From Pantanalinema sp. GBBB05 (lineage in GTDB: Bacteria; Cyanobacteriota; Cyanobacteriia; Leptolyngbyales; Leptolyngbyaceae), in the NCBI GenBank assembly GCA_016743235.1, contig VRZD01000032.1, positions 1 through 64,000 on the forward strand: a stretch of 64,000 bases of DNA. The letters run 5' to 3'. Positions 15,379 through 24,760 of the stretch are shown one piece after another; position 1 is the stretch's first letter, and the number at the start of each line of letters is the position of its first letter. The notes below the pieces were generated by a model. It was given only the letters and a program-made list of their open reading frames with translations, did no database searches and was not told the origin of the DNA. Position numbers and translations under genes: made by a program.

Positions 15379-16208
15379 TCAATCTATCACCCGTCAACGA
15401 TTTAAATCACATTGAGCAGCGATCAAGATCACGGACGGCAAATATACTTAGGCAAGATTACCCTGCTTTTTCAATTTAGACAAGTTTACATTGCCTTAAA
15501 AAGTTTGCTGCATGAATTTCAAGTAACTCAATTGCAAACCGCAAAAGCAATAGCAGCCTTGTTAGCTCACTCCAATCATTAGCTCTCGCTATTGCTTCTA
15601 TCCGGATCTTTAAACAAAAACCCGGACGATCGCAGGCGAGATAGATAGGGTTTAGCGAGGTCAAAAGCATTGGCGATATTTGCCAGAATTGGCTGCTTCA
15701 GGGCAGATTAGTTTGATTTGAAAAAGAAACACTCCACACACACACTCCTCACAGTGACGTTGCAAATGTATCACCAAATTCGGCTAACACTACAGCAATC
15801 TTCCCTGTGAAAGCATGAAATGTACCACAGCTATCCGATTAGTCCTAGCAACGATAGGAAGTTTAAAATCACTTAGCGAATTGGACAAAAACCTTGGCTG
15901 AAGCCAGGTTTCAGACCGTTTCAGACGCCAAATCTAGTTGCAAGTCCTCAATTTAAACCGGATTTCTGTTGATATAAATTTCTTATTTCAACTAAGGGAA
16001 TGATGGAGCCATCAAAATGGCGAAGCTAGCTTATATATTGGGCGATCGCGGGTAATTAGCTCTAATCACCCGCTATATCCAGTGGGCAATTGCAGGCGGT
16101 GGGGATAGATACCTCTATAGATATGCAGTCAAATGGCAGTGATTGAGCAAAAGTTTTGTTTTAGACCTCATCCGGTACCATTAGCGCCACCGCTATTCGT
16201 TGATTAAA
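15379..16208. other. long non-coding spacer with structured leader
   Basis: There is no convincing gene in these 830 bases. On the side of the M23 gene an inverted repeat (AAGCAATAGC at 15545, GCTATTGCTT at 15588) and a CCGG-ended hairpin lie about 165-230 bases before its start codon. They suggest a structured 5' leader. Envelope-hydrolase genes of bacteria are sometimes preceded by c-di-AMP (ydaO) riboswitches, but I cannot make out that conserved core here. The part next to trmL is plain. Confidence 0.4.
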
Positions 16209-16670
16209 CTACTGCAAAAATCCGAGTTGACGACGAGCCTCAAATAAACCAATTGCCACGCTGACAGACAAATTCAGGCTACGAACTTGGGGTTCACCCA
16301 TGGGAATATAAAGCGTTTCATCACAGGTTTTCAGCAGATCGCGGGGTAGCCCAACCGTTTCGCTGCCAAATAATAACCAGTCGTCTGGTTGGTACTGGAA
16401 CTGCACATAACTAGAGCGTCCAGAAGTACTAAAACCTAACCATCGACCAGTATGGCGCTGGTGGTAGGTTTGAAACGCCGCTAAGTCAAGGTGGTAGTGC
16501 AATTTGACATAGGGCCAGTAATCCAAACCTGCCCGTTTTAGGTAACGATCGCTGATTTCAAACCCCAACGGACCCACTAAATGCAGTTCTGTGCCTGTAG
16601 CAGCACAAGTTCGGGCAATATTGCCAGTATTGGGAGGAATTTGAGGATGAACTAACACAACCTTGAGCAT
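16209..16670 (-). CDS. trmL: tRNA (cytidine(34)-2'-O)-methyltransferase
   Basis: This 153-residue SPOUT-class enzyme methylates the 2'-O of the wobble nucleotide of certain tRNA-Leu species. The sequence begins LKVVLVHPQIPPNTGNIART, the family N-terminus. It continues with LHLVGPLGFEISDRYLKRAG and contains the SAM-binding trefoil-knot segments LFGSETVGLP and IPMGEPQVRSLNLSVSVAIG. Length and motifs match TrmL exactly. The gene stands alone, with its start at ATG 16670. The following leftward spacer is long. Confidence 0.92.
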   Translation of the reverse strand: MLKVVLVHPQIPPNTGNIARTCAATGTELHLVGPLGFEISDRYLKRAGLDYWPYVKLHYHLDLAAFQTYHQRHTGRWLGFSTSGRSSYVQFQYQPDDWLLFGSETVGLPRDLLKTCDETLYIPMGEPQVRSLNLSVSVAIGLFEARRQLGFLQ

Positions 16671-16892
16671 ACGCCGTCAATCACCGCCATTTGAGCGCAA
16701 AAAACTAGTTTATTGTGCAGGGTGACGGCAAGCAATTGATAGTTTTTTTTAATGTTTCCTACTTCGGAAAGCAAGTTGCCCCGATCGATTAGAAATTTTG
16801 ATTCACTTTTGACTGAATCGAAGGTGAAATTTAGGACAGGATCAGGGGAAGACTCTAGTTCATGAGTCAATCCCTGCCAATCCACTCTAGTT

Positions 16893-18041
16893 TTATGCCA
16901 CCAATGGCTGACACAAATTATCTTGGAGTGCCAGTTCTAAATCCTGGCTATCCTGAATTGCCTGTTGGACAATTTGGTGAACATCTTGCCCCTGAGCCGA
17001 TAATTTTAACCAGCGTTGAGCTTCATTACCTTCTCGCAGAATCTTCTTCAACGGCAAAAGGAAACAGCTGAACCCATGTTTTTTTGCCGTATCCCATGTT
17101 TCTAGATACAGCTGCTCGATCCAGGCTCGGGCAGAAATGGTACTACCATCCTGCCAATGCTGAAGTTGGGCATCTAAGCTAGATTGAGCCGCCGCTACTT
17201 CGTTGGCGTCAGCCAAAATTGTTAGATCTTCGGCACGGGTCGCGGCAGGCAACTGGCTCAGAATTAACGGATCGAGCGCAGGATTTTCGATCGTTTGCAG
17301 GATCCGGGCTTCTAACAAGGCAGTAATCGCTAGCAAGGCAATCGGGTCAATAACCAAATCACAAATCCGCAGTTCTAGCCGATTCAGATTGTAAGGGCGC
17401 CGATCGCCATTCGGGCGCACAGAAGACCACAGATGCCGCACATTTCGCATCGTGCCTGCTGCCAGTTGTTGTTCTGTCCACCGAATGAAGTGAGCATGAC
17501 TTTCAAACAAGGGGACGATCGCAGGGGTTTTAGGGAACATTTGCCAGCGGGTGGAATGCGAGCCAGTCACCACCCCATTCAAAAACGGAGAAGAAGCACT
17601 AAGGGCGAGAAATAATGGTGCTTCCAGGCGGATTAACCGACATGCCCGCATCAATACCTCTGGATCACTGATGCCCACATTAATATGGATGCTGGCAGTA
17701 ACTACATCGGTGCCGTAGGTCTGTTCAATATACGTGTGATAAGGATTTGCTGGATCAGAGCGGTGGAATTGCTCTGTGCCTCCGGTGGACAGAGTGCTTC
17801 CCGGAATTAAGGTATAGTTACCTAACTGAGTGAGATATTGGCGTAGCTGCATACGCGGACGGATTAAATCACACAATAGCCGCTCGTAGCGATAGCAAGG
17901 TGGGGTGGTATATTCCACATTGCGGCTATCCGGTTCCCGCACAAAACCATCTAACGTCGCCACAATCTGGTCAGACAGACCAATGATTTTGCCGTCAGGA
18001 GTACCAGTGTAGATTTCGACTTCAAAGCCTTTCGATAGCAC
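16893..18041 (-). CDS. gshA: glutamate-cysteine ligase, cyanobacterial type
   Basis: The 382-residue protein makes gamma-glutamylcysteine, the first step of glutathione synthesis. It belongs to the cyanobacterial-specific family: the start MLSKGFEVEIYTGTPDG, the segment REPDSRNVEYTTPPCYRYE, the active-site region IHINVGISDPE, and NGDRRPYNLNRLELRICDL are all characteristic. Length is typical. It is monocistronic; the next gene upstream is a divergent spacer away. The upstream spacer carries an AT-rich inverted repeat, so regulation may lie there. Confidence 0.92.
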   Translation of the reverse strand: MLSKGFEVEIYTGTPDGKIIGLSDQIVATLDGFVREPDSRNVEYTTPPCYRYERLLCDLIRPRMQLRQYLTQLGNYTLIPGSTLSTGGTEQFHRSDPANPYHTYIEQTYGTDVVTASIHINVGISDPEVLMRACRLIRLEAPLFLALSASSPFLNGVVTGSHSTRWQMFPKTPAIVPLFESHAHFIRWTEQQLAAGTMRNVRHLWSSVRPNGDRRPYNLNRLELRICDLVIDPIALLAITALLEARILQTIENPALDPLILSQLPAATRAEDLTILADANEVAAAQSSLDAQLQHWQDGSTISARAWIEQLYLETWDTAKKHGFSCFLLPLKKILREGNEAQRWLKLSAQGQDVHQIVQQAIQDSQDLELALQDNLCQPLVA

Positions 18042-18349
18042 GATCGTTCCTCCCCAAACAGTTATCTGGCACTAGTGAGCCGCAGTTGATAAGCCATCAT
18101 CCGTAATTAGTGCTCCAAAAAGAATTAGGATTACTAATTTATTCTAATTAAAGTCTAACTTTTTCTAATCACGGATACTATCAGCTCAGGATGTAGGGTC
18201 ACCCTCTTTCATCAGTATCAGGGACGAGAGTGGGACTACGTCTACCACCGAATGGGCTAATCTAGATGACCTTAGCGGGCAACCGACCCAGCACCATGAT
18301 ATCTATATAGATGTGGCTGCCATCTTAATTTCTACCGAAGAAGGTTAGC
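18042..18349. other. spacer upstream of gshA
   Basis: No gene is seen. An AT-rich segment about 90-125 bases before gshA contains AATTAG and CTAATT as an interrupted inverted repeat (about 18123-18150), which may be a promoter/operator. The remainder next to the response regulator stop has no recognisable terminator. Confidence 0.35.
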
Positions 18350-18799
18350 TTAACATCTTGCGATAGAAGAAGGTTCTGACTTCTCCGAGTTTGACCGCGC
18401 CGAGCGCGGTTGCAGAATCGTATGGACACGCTTTAATAGCAGATCTACATCGATCGGTTTGCGAATAAAGTCATCTGCTCCTACATCAAAGCCATCAGCC
18501 GGATGAGGATCCAGATATCCCGTGATCAATAAAATAGGAATGAACGGGAGGGCAGCATCTTGACGGATGCGCTGAGTCACTTCAAAGCCGTTCATATCGG
18601 GCATCATGACATCTAGGAGCACCAAATCCGGAGGAGCGACCGCAATTCTCTCTAGCGCTTGGCGACCACTATCGGCAATCTCAACTTGGTAACCCTCTTC
18701 TTCCAAAATCATTTGTAATAAAAATGAGTTATCCGCGATGTCATCCACAACAAGGATGCGATCGGAGCGGGTCACTGATTCAGAAAATAAAGCGTTCAT
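18350..18799 (-). CDS. single-domain response regulator (receiver only)
   Basis: The 149-residue protein consists of one CheY-like receiver domain. The acidic pocket is in RILVVDDIADN, the phosphoacceptor Asp in LVLLDVMMPDMNG, the Thr in ILLITGYLDPH, and the Lys in DDFIRKPIDVDLLL. No output domain follows; the last 20 residues are a polar tail. It acts by protein contact, usually in phosphorelays of hybrid kinases. It lies 153 bases downstream of treZ on the same strand, but a functional link to trehalose is not shown. Confidence 0.85.
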   Translation of the reverse strand: MNALFSESVTRSDRILVVDDIADNSFLLQMILEEEGYQVEIADSGRQALERIAVAPPDLVLLDVMMPDMNGFEVTQRIRQDAALPFIPILLITGYLDPHPADGFDVGADDFIRKPIDVDLLLKRVHTILQPRSARSNSEKSEPSSIARC

Positions 18800-18952
18800 T
18801 TTAACAAACCAAAAAATTCCTAGGGTTGGCAGGCGACTGCCTCTATTGTCTCCATACAGTTAGCCAAGCGGCTCCAACGGAAGACAGATCATGGCGGCTG
18901 AGCCGATGGTAGTAGCCATAACCCCAGGAATATTTATTGGTTGACTGGATTG

Positions 18953-20809
18953 TTACACTACCTTGTAAACTGCCAAGCTTTGGGGAGATAGCGTTAATGA
19001 GGTTGCTGAAGAGATTTCTGCTAGTAAGCGGCTCCCTGTGCCCATCCAAGCTGCCTCAGCTGAATCCAACTGTTTCTGCCAGCGATCGCCCAGCCACATG
19101 GGTTGAATCGTCACCTCCTGTGAGTTGAAATTCATCAGGCAGAGAGTTTGCTGTTCGGCATCCCAGCGCCGCCACCAAACAATGCGATCGGTTTCAATAA
19201 ACGACACCTCTAGAGCATCACCATCAATCTGGTGTAGAGCCGGCAATGTTTGTCGTAACTGGATCAACTGCTGATAAAACGACCAGAGAATTTGTTGTTT
19301 CCCCGCCTGTCGCTGCTCCCAATTCAGTTTGCACATCAAAAAAGTTTCTACCGCTTCTGGATCAAGCGGCTCGCCTTCACAATGAAAAGCCGCAAATTCT
19401 TGCTTGCGTCCCTGCCGTACCGCCTCGATCAGGGAAGGATCAGAGTGACTGACAAAGTAAGTAAATGGCGCTGTCTCACCATATTCTTCACCCATAAATA
19501 GGAGAGGAATATAGGGTGATAGGATCACGGCTCCAGCTGCGAGTTTGAGAGCTTCAAAGGACATCAGTTGAGATAGGCGTTCGCCCATTAAGCGATTACC
19601 GATTTGATCATGGTTCTGAATACAAACGATGAATTGCGAGGGTGCACACCCTTGGGGAACTCTACCGTGATAGCGTTGACGGTGTTGAGAATATTGCCAA
19701 TCATAGACAAAACTCTGCTGAAAGGCTTTTGCTAGATGTTCACATTTGCCAAAGTCTTCGTAATAGCCACTGCGATCGTTGGTTAATAAGGCATACAACG
19801 CATGGTGAAAGTCATCGCTCCACTGAGCATCAATCCCATAGCCACCTTGCTCGATCGATCGAACAATCCGCGGATCATTCAGATCACTTTCAGCAATTAA
19901 ATAGAGTTTCCGTCCTACTTCAGCAGAGAGGGTAGCGACAGTATCGGCAAGTTCTTCTAAAAAATGTCTCGCCCCAAGATCATAAATGGCATGTACTGCA
20001 TCCAGTCGCAAACCATCCAGATGATAATGACGCAACCAATAAACCGCATTCTGAATGAAAAAGTTACGGACTTCCGGGCTATGACGATCGTCGTAGTTCA
20101 CCGCACTACCCCAGGGCGTTAGGTAGACCTCTGTAAAATAAGGTCCAAATGCACTGATATAGTTTCCTTCGGGACCAAAGTGGTTATAAACCACATCCAA
20201 AATGACGGCAATACCCGCTTGATGACAGGCATCCACTAACCGCTTTAAACCGACTGGACCACCATAGGAATTTTGCACCCCATAGACGTAAGCGCCATCA
20301 TAGCCCCAGTTACGGTAGTCATGATCATGCGTTGCTGCTTGAGGCGGATGATTACCAGGATACTGAGCGATCGGCATCAGTTCAATCGCCGTAATCCCCA
20401 ATTCACGCAATTTCGGCAACCGTGCCACGATCGCGTCAAATGTACCTTCTGGCGTAAATGTACCCACATGCAATTCATAAATAATCATCGCTTCTAGAGG
20501 GACACCGCTCCAGTCCTGATCTGTCCATTGGAAATGATGATCAACCACCTCAGAGGCTGCATGCACTCCATCTGGTTGCAAGTGCGAGGCTGGATCAGGA
20601 CGGGCTTCTCCACCATTGAGCTGGTACATATAGCGAGTACCGGGTGGAATATCGGTTGCCGCCAGCGTCCAGTAGCCATCATCCTGCCGAACCATCGGTT
20701 CTAAGCGGTTATCCTGGGAAACTATTAGTACGGCAGCAGAATCTAATTTAGGTCCCCAAACAGTAAATTGACAGCGATCGTCACCCAGATAATGTGCACC
20801 AAGTTTCAT
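18953..20809 (-). CDS. treZ: malto-oligosyltrehalose trehalohydrolase
   Basis: The 618-residue GH13 enzyme releases trehalose from maltooligosyl-trehalose in the TreY-TreZ pathway. I place the start at ATG 20809 (MKLGAHYLGDDRCQFTVWGP), the usual family N-terminus. A reading frame with 26 more codons exists upstream but lacks family character. Order: an N-terminal CBM48-like domain (1-100), a GH13 barrel with the nucleophile Asp in GLRLDAVHAI, the acid Glu in LIAESDLNDPR and the third acid in IQNHDQIGNR, then a C-terminal beta domain. The gene follows glgX by 161 bases, suggesting joint use of glycogen for trehalose. TreY, its partner, is not in this window. Confidence 0.92.
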   Translation of the reverse strand: MKLGAHYLGDDRCQFTVWGPKLDSAAVLIVSQDNRLEPMVRQDDGYWTLAATDIPPGTRYMYQLNGGEARPDPASHLQPDGVHAASEVVDHHFQWTDQDWSGVPLEAMIIYELHVGTFTPEGTFDAIVARLPKLRELGITAIELMPIAQYPGNHPPQAATHDHDYRNWGYDGAYVYGVQNSYGGPVGLKRLVDACHQAGIAVILDVVYNHFGPEGNYISAFGPYFTEVYLTPWGSAVNYDDRHSPEVRNFFIQNAVYWLRHYHLDGLRLDAVHAIYDLGARHFLEELADTVATLSAEVGRKLYLIAESDLNDPRIVRSIEQGGYGIDAQWSDDFHHALYALLTNDRSGYYEDFGKCEHLAKAFQQSFVYDWQYSQHRQRYHGRVPQGCAPSQFIVCIQNHDQIGNRLMGERLSQLMSFEALKLAAGAVILSPYIPLLFMGEEYGETAPFTYFVSHSDPSLIEAVRQGRKQEFAAFHCEGEPLDPEAVETFLMCKLNWEQRQAGKQQILWSFYQQLIQLRQTLPALHQIDGDALEVSFIETDRIVWWRRWDAEQQTLCLMNFNSQEVTIQPMWLGDRWQKQLDSAEAAWMGTGSRLLAEISSATSLTLSPQSLAVYKVV

Positions 20810-20970
20810 AGGAGTCAGGTGAATAGGAGAATAGTTTGAGGGTGCAGTGAGCGAGCAATATTGGAGCAGTAGCCAATTTGCCCGCACGCCGCTGGCACCC
20901 CTATAGACGTTGAAGTTTCAATCCTAGGGAACTTTAAGCTAAGTTCCCTCCAGGCTTAGCGGGCAAGTGA

Positions 20971-23094
20971 TTATTCCAGCCGACGGAGCACCACCATCGA
21001 TCGCCCAGTGACAGGAACTGCCTGACTACCAGTGAACAAACGCTCATCTTGAATAAAGCGGGCTTCCTTCGTATCGATCACCATTGACCATTCATCAGCT
21101 TGAAATTCCGGTGGTAAGGTGAATTCGATCGTTTCCCAATACGCATTGAACAGTAACAGAAAACTATCGTCACTAATTTTCTGTCCTTGAGGACCGGGAC
21201 TAGGAATGCGATTCCCATTTAGGAAGACCGCGATCGATTTAATGTAGCCGATCTCCCATTGTTCCTGAGTCATTTCGCCACCATCGGGATTATACCAACC
21301 AATATCTGGCACACCCCGAATCGCCTGTCCCTGGAACCACTTCCGCCGCCGGAAGACGGGATGTTGTCGCCGGAAGTAAACAAGTTCTCGGCAGAAGTTA
21401 ATAAAATCTTCTTTGAGTGTTTCTGATTCCCAATTTACCCAAGAGATCTCATTATCTTGACAATAAGCATTGTTATTACCTTTTTGGGTGCGTTGAAGTT
21501 CGTCTCCACTGACCAGCATGGGAATCCCTTGCGACAACATTAGTGTGGCTAGAAAGTTCCGCTTTTGTTGTTCTCTTAACTGCACAATTTCAGGATTGTT
21601 CGTGTCGCCTTCAATGCCACAGTTCCACGATCGATTATGGCTTTCACCATCACAATTATCTTCACCATTCGCCTCATTATGCTTTTCGTTATAGCTAACT
21701 AAATCATTTAATGTAAAACCATCATGAGCTGTGATGAAATTGATACTAGCGTTAGGACGACGACCATTGGTATGGAAATATAAATCAGGGCTGCCAGTAA
21801 AACGATAAGCAAACTCCCCTAATGTTTCATCTTCTCCCCGCCAGAAGTCACGTACAGTATCGCGGTATTTGCCATTCCACTCTGACCACCGGACAGGGAA
21901 ATTTCCCACCTGATAACCGCCATCCCCAACATCCCACGGTTCGGCAATCAGTTTCACGTCTGCCAAGAACGGATCTTGGTGAATGATGTCAAAGAACGCT
22001 GCCAGGCTATTCACTTCATACAATTCTCGTGCCAGGGCAGAAGCGAGATCAAACCGGAAGCCATCAATGTGCATTTCGGTCACCCAATATCGCAAGCTAT
22101 CCATAATTAGCTTCAATACTTGAGGATGCCGCATATAGAGGGAATTACCACAACCGGTAAAATCCATATAATAGCGTTGATCGCCTTCAACCAAGCGATA
22201 GTAGGCGGTATTATCAATGCCTCGCAGCGACAGAGTAGGACCCTTGTGATTGCCTTCTCCCGTGTGGTTATAAACTACATCCAGAATTACTTCAATTCCA
22301 GCTCGATGTAAGGCTTTCACCATCTCCTTAAACTCGTTCACCTGCTGCCCTAAGGTGCCACCAGAACTATATCCCGCATAAGGAGCAAAGTAGTTGATCG
22401 AATCATATCCCCAGTAGTTGCGCAGTCCTTTATCCGCTAGATGACCCGGTATTCCCAAGAAGTGATGAATTGGCATCAATTCAACGGCTGTAATCCCTAA
22501 TCGTTGTAAATGCTCGATCGCGGCGGGATGTGCCAATCCGGCGTAAGTACCACGCACTTCTTCAGGAATGTCAGGATGCAGCTTCGTAAAGCCCTTCACA
22601 TGAGTTTCGTAAATAATAGTTTCGTGCCAGGGCGTTTGCAACAGGGTATCACCTTCCCAATCAAACGATTGGTCTACCACAACAGACTTAGGCATTAACG
22701 CCGCACTGTCCAAGTCAGAAAACGACAAATCCTCGTCAGGATTATTCCAGTCATAGCCAAATATCTCCGGACCATTTCCCACATCCCCATCGATCGCTTT
22801 GGCATAGGGATCAATCAATAACTTGTTTGGATTAAATCGATGACCTAGATGAGGCTCATACGGTCCATGTACCCGATAGCCATAGCGTTGACCGGGTCCA
22901 ATTCCTGGTAGATAACCGTGCCAAACAAAATTACTGACTTCTGTTAATTCAATGAGTGCTTCTTGATCGTCGCGATCGAATAAACATAACTCTACTCCAG
23001 TCGCATTTTCAGAAAACAGGGCAAAATTAGTTCCTTTGCCATCCCATGTAGCACCGAGAGGATAAACATTTCCGGGATATAAGGCGACATGCAT
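20971..23094 (-). CDS. glgX: glycogen debranching enzyme GlgX
   Basis: The 707-residue isoamylase-type GH13 enzyme cuts alpha-1,6 branches of glycogen. The start at ATG 23094 (MHVALYPGNVYPLGATWDG) is preferred over ATG 23148, because GGAG lies eight bases before it and the family begins here. It has an N-terminal CBM48 domain (GTNFALFSENATGVELCLFD) and a GH13 barrel with the nucleophile Asp in DGFRFDLASAL, the acid Glu in LIAEPWDVGDGGYQVG, and the partner Asp in FITAHDGFTLNDL. It degrades storage glycogen and supplies maltodextrin to the treZ product encoded just downstream. Confidence 0.94.
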   Translation of the reverse strand: MHVALYPGNVYPLGATWDGKGTNFALFSENATGVELCLFDRDDQEALIELTEVSNFVWHGYLPGIGPGQRYGYRVHGPYEPHLGHRFNPNKLLIDPYAKAIDGDVGNGPEIFGYDWNNPDEDLSFSDLDSAALMPKSVVVDQSFDWEGDTLLQTPWHETIIYETHVKGFTKLHPDIPEEVRGTYAGLAHPAAIEHLQRLGITAVELMPIHHFLGIPGHLADKGLRNYWGYDSINYFAPYAGYSSGGTLGQQVNEFKEMVKALHRAGIEVILDVVYNHTGEGNHKGPTLSLRGIDNTAYYRLVEGDQRYYMDFTGCGNSLYMRHPQVLKLIMDSLRYWVTEMHIDGFRFDLASALARELYEVNSLAAFFDIIHQDPFLADVKLIAEPWDVGDGGYQVGNFPVRWSEWNGKYRDTVRDFWRGEDETLGEFAYRFTGSPDLYFHTNGRRPNASINFITAHDGFTLNDLVSYNEKHNEANGEDNCDGESHNRSWNCGIEGDTNNPEIVQLREQQKRNFLATLMLSQGIPMLVSGDELQRTQKGNNNAYCQDNEISWVNWESETLKEDFINFCRELVYFRRQHPVFRRRKWFQGQAIRGVPDIGWYNPDGGEMTQEQWEIGYIKSIAVFLNGNRIPSPGPQGQKISDDSFLLLFNAYWETIEFTLPPEFQADEWSMVIDTKEARFIQDERLFTGSQAVPVTGRSMVVLRRLE

Positions 23095-23576
23095 AAAAGT
23101 AACTCCAGTCAATAGTTTGGGGTCGATCGATGCGTTATCAATCGCCATGGGAAAAGTCGTCTTACCACCTTTTTGTAGGCGGTAGAAATTAACAAACTGC
23201 TTAATCCTGAGTTGCTTTAAGTCAGTAGTTTGAGTCGAGCTACTTGGTTCATAAAATTATTTCAGAGAGATTAAATAATCACAGAAATCCTACTCCAGCA
23301 CAGTAGCGAGTCTTAATTTTATTTGGCTATCTATCTCAGGGAAGAACTAAGATAGAACGCTACTTCACTACATTCAACACAATACTCTTAACTAATTAGC
23401 TAACTGTGGAAAGCTCGAATTGAGAATAGATAGAAAAGTTCACTCTTCAGGATAGTCAGCCTCCATCCATACAGCTTTGTCAGGCTCAAGATTTAGGTAA
23501 GCCTTCTAGCCCAACATCACCCGTTACCAAAACTTACCCCTGCATGAGAAACAGTGAGCAGTTTTAATCACAACGA
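23095..23576. other. spacer between the DUF938 gene and glgX
   Basis: No gene is supported in about 480 bases. It must hold the glgX promoter; the part from 23220 to 23420 is AT-rich. I see no clear operator, hairpin or RNA structure. Confidence 0.3.
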
Positions 23577-24230
23577 TTAGTGCCTGAGCTGAAAGATTAC
23601 AGATAAATTATTGGCTGGCATAGCAATCGTTTTAACTAGTGCTAGCTGATGTGCTCTAGCAACATCCACGACTTCATCTAGATTACGCACTCCCCATGTC
23701 GGATTCTGAAGTTGCAAGCTCTGATCAAAGGCAGCATTACTAGGTGCTGTATGTTGACCACCCTGTTTAAACGGACCATACAGATACAAAATGCCACCGA
23801 TCGGTAAAATGCGTTGGGCTCCAGCCATTAACCCCAAACAGGCTGACCAAGGGGCAATATGAATCATGTTGATGTTGACGATCGCCTGAATCGCGGCGTG
23901 TTGGAGATCAATCGTTGGCACTGCCCCAGGTTGTTCGATTGTCCAGATCGGTTCACATACATCTAGCGCGATCGCAGCAGCTAAATTAGCCGCAGGACAG
24001 TGTTCACGCCAAGCATTAATACTGGCTCTAGCGAAGGGATTGGGGTCAGAAGGAATCCAAAAACGAGGTTGCAACTGTGGAGCAAAAAAGACGGCATGTT
24101 CTCCGGTGCCACTCGATATTTCCAGCACTGTACCCGTTGGTGGTAAAACTTGCTGCAACACCTCCAAAATAGGTTGGCGATTACGTTGCGTTGCTGGAGC
24201 ATACTGTCGAGCATCAGAGAATTTAGTCAT
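23577..24230 (-). CDS. DUF938-family SAM-dependent methyltransferase
   Basis: The 217-residue class I methyltransferase has a glycine-rich SAM loop at VLEISSGTGEHAVFFAP (about 35-52), then acidic residues in WIPSDPNPFARASINAWRE. The active region is INMIHIAPWSACLGLMAGA, with the conserved M-I-H-I-A-P-W signature of DUF938, and the C-terminal part carries YLYGPFKQGGQHTAPSNAAFD. Family members are widespread in bacteria and eukaryotes (METTL26-like); the substrate is unknown. It is divergent from the two-component pair at 24371. Confidence 0.85.
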   Translation of the reverse strand: MTKFSDARQYAPATQRNRQPILEVLQQVLPPTGTVLEISSGTGEHAVFFAPQLQPRFWIPSDPNPFARASINAWREHCPAANLAAAIALDVCEPIWTIEQPGAVPTIDLQHAAIQAIVNINMIHIAPWSACLGLMAGAQRILPIGGILYLYGPFKQGGQHTAPSNAAFDQSLQLQNPTWGVRNLDEVVDVARAHQLALVKTIAMPANNLSVIFQLRH

Positions 24231-24370
24231 TTACTGCCTCTAAAGTAAAAATCAAATAATGCACCCGACTTACCATTTTCACTGCACTTGAAAATATACC
24301 TCAAGGTGGATGTAAGTGTGCGTTCTCCTATGCAAGTTTGGTAGTGGGATATAGTTTACCAAAACGCAAG

Positions 24371-24748
24371 ATGCCTCACGTTCTGTTAGTTGATGATGAA
24401 GCACCCCTTCGGGATAGCCTTTCTTACGCGTTAAGTCGAGAAGGCTACCAAGTAACAACAGCCGCAGATGGTCTTAGTGCTCTAAAACTATTTCATAAGC
24501 AAGTACCGGATGTGATCCTACTGGACTTGATGTTGCCAGAAGTCAGTGGGATGGAGGTCTGTTGGCGAATTCGGGCGTTTTCTGATATTCCGATCGTCAT
24601 GTTAACGGCAAAAGACCAGGATGTTGATAAGGTCTGGGGTCTGGAAGCCGGAGCCGACGATTACATCACGAAGCCATTTAATACGAGAGAGCTACTCGCC
24701 CGCATTAAGGCAGTGTTACGGCGTCGCGCTACGGGGCAATCTCAGTAG
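24371..24748 (+). CDS. receiver-only response regulator paired with a histidine kinase
   Basis: The 125-residue protein starts at ATG 24371 (MPHVLLVDDEAPLRDSLSYA); an upstream in-frame start at 24338 is less family-like. The receiver shows the acidic pair in VDDE, the phospho-Asp in LLDLMLPEVSG, Thr in IVMLTAKDQD, and Lys in DDYITKPFNTREL. It ends LLARIKAVLRRRATGQSQ, exactly where an OmpR-type winged-helix domain would begin. It therefore looks like an OmpR regulator without its output domain, either ancestral truncation or specialisation. The histidine kinase follows 12 bases later and is surely its partner. Confidence 0.85.
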   Translation: MPHVLLVDDEAPLRDSLSYALSREGYQVTTAADGLSALKLFHKQVPDVILLDLMLPEVSGMEVCWRIRAFSDIPIVMLTAKDQDVDKVWGLEAGADDYITKPFNTRELLARIKAVLRRRATGQSQ

Positions 24749-24760
24749 AGTACCGTAGCT

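Noticed and set aside
15379..15720. ydaO (c-di-AMP) riboswitch before the M23 gene
   Set aside because: Hairpins exist, but the conserved core of that riboswitch could not be recognised by eye.
16652..16885. Small leftward gene before trmL
   Set aside because: It overlaps the trmL start, has no ribosome site and no recognisable composition.
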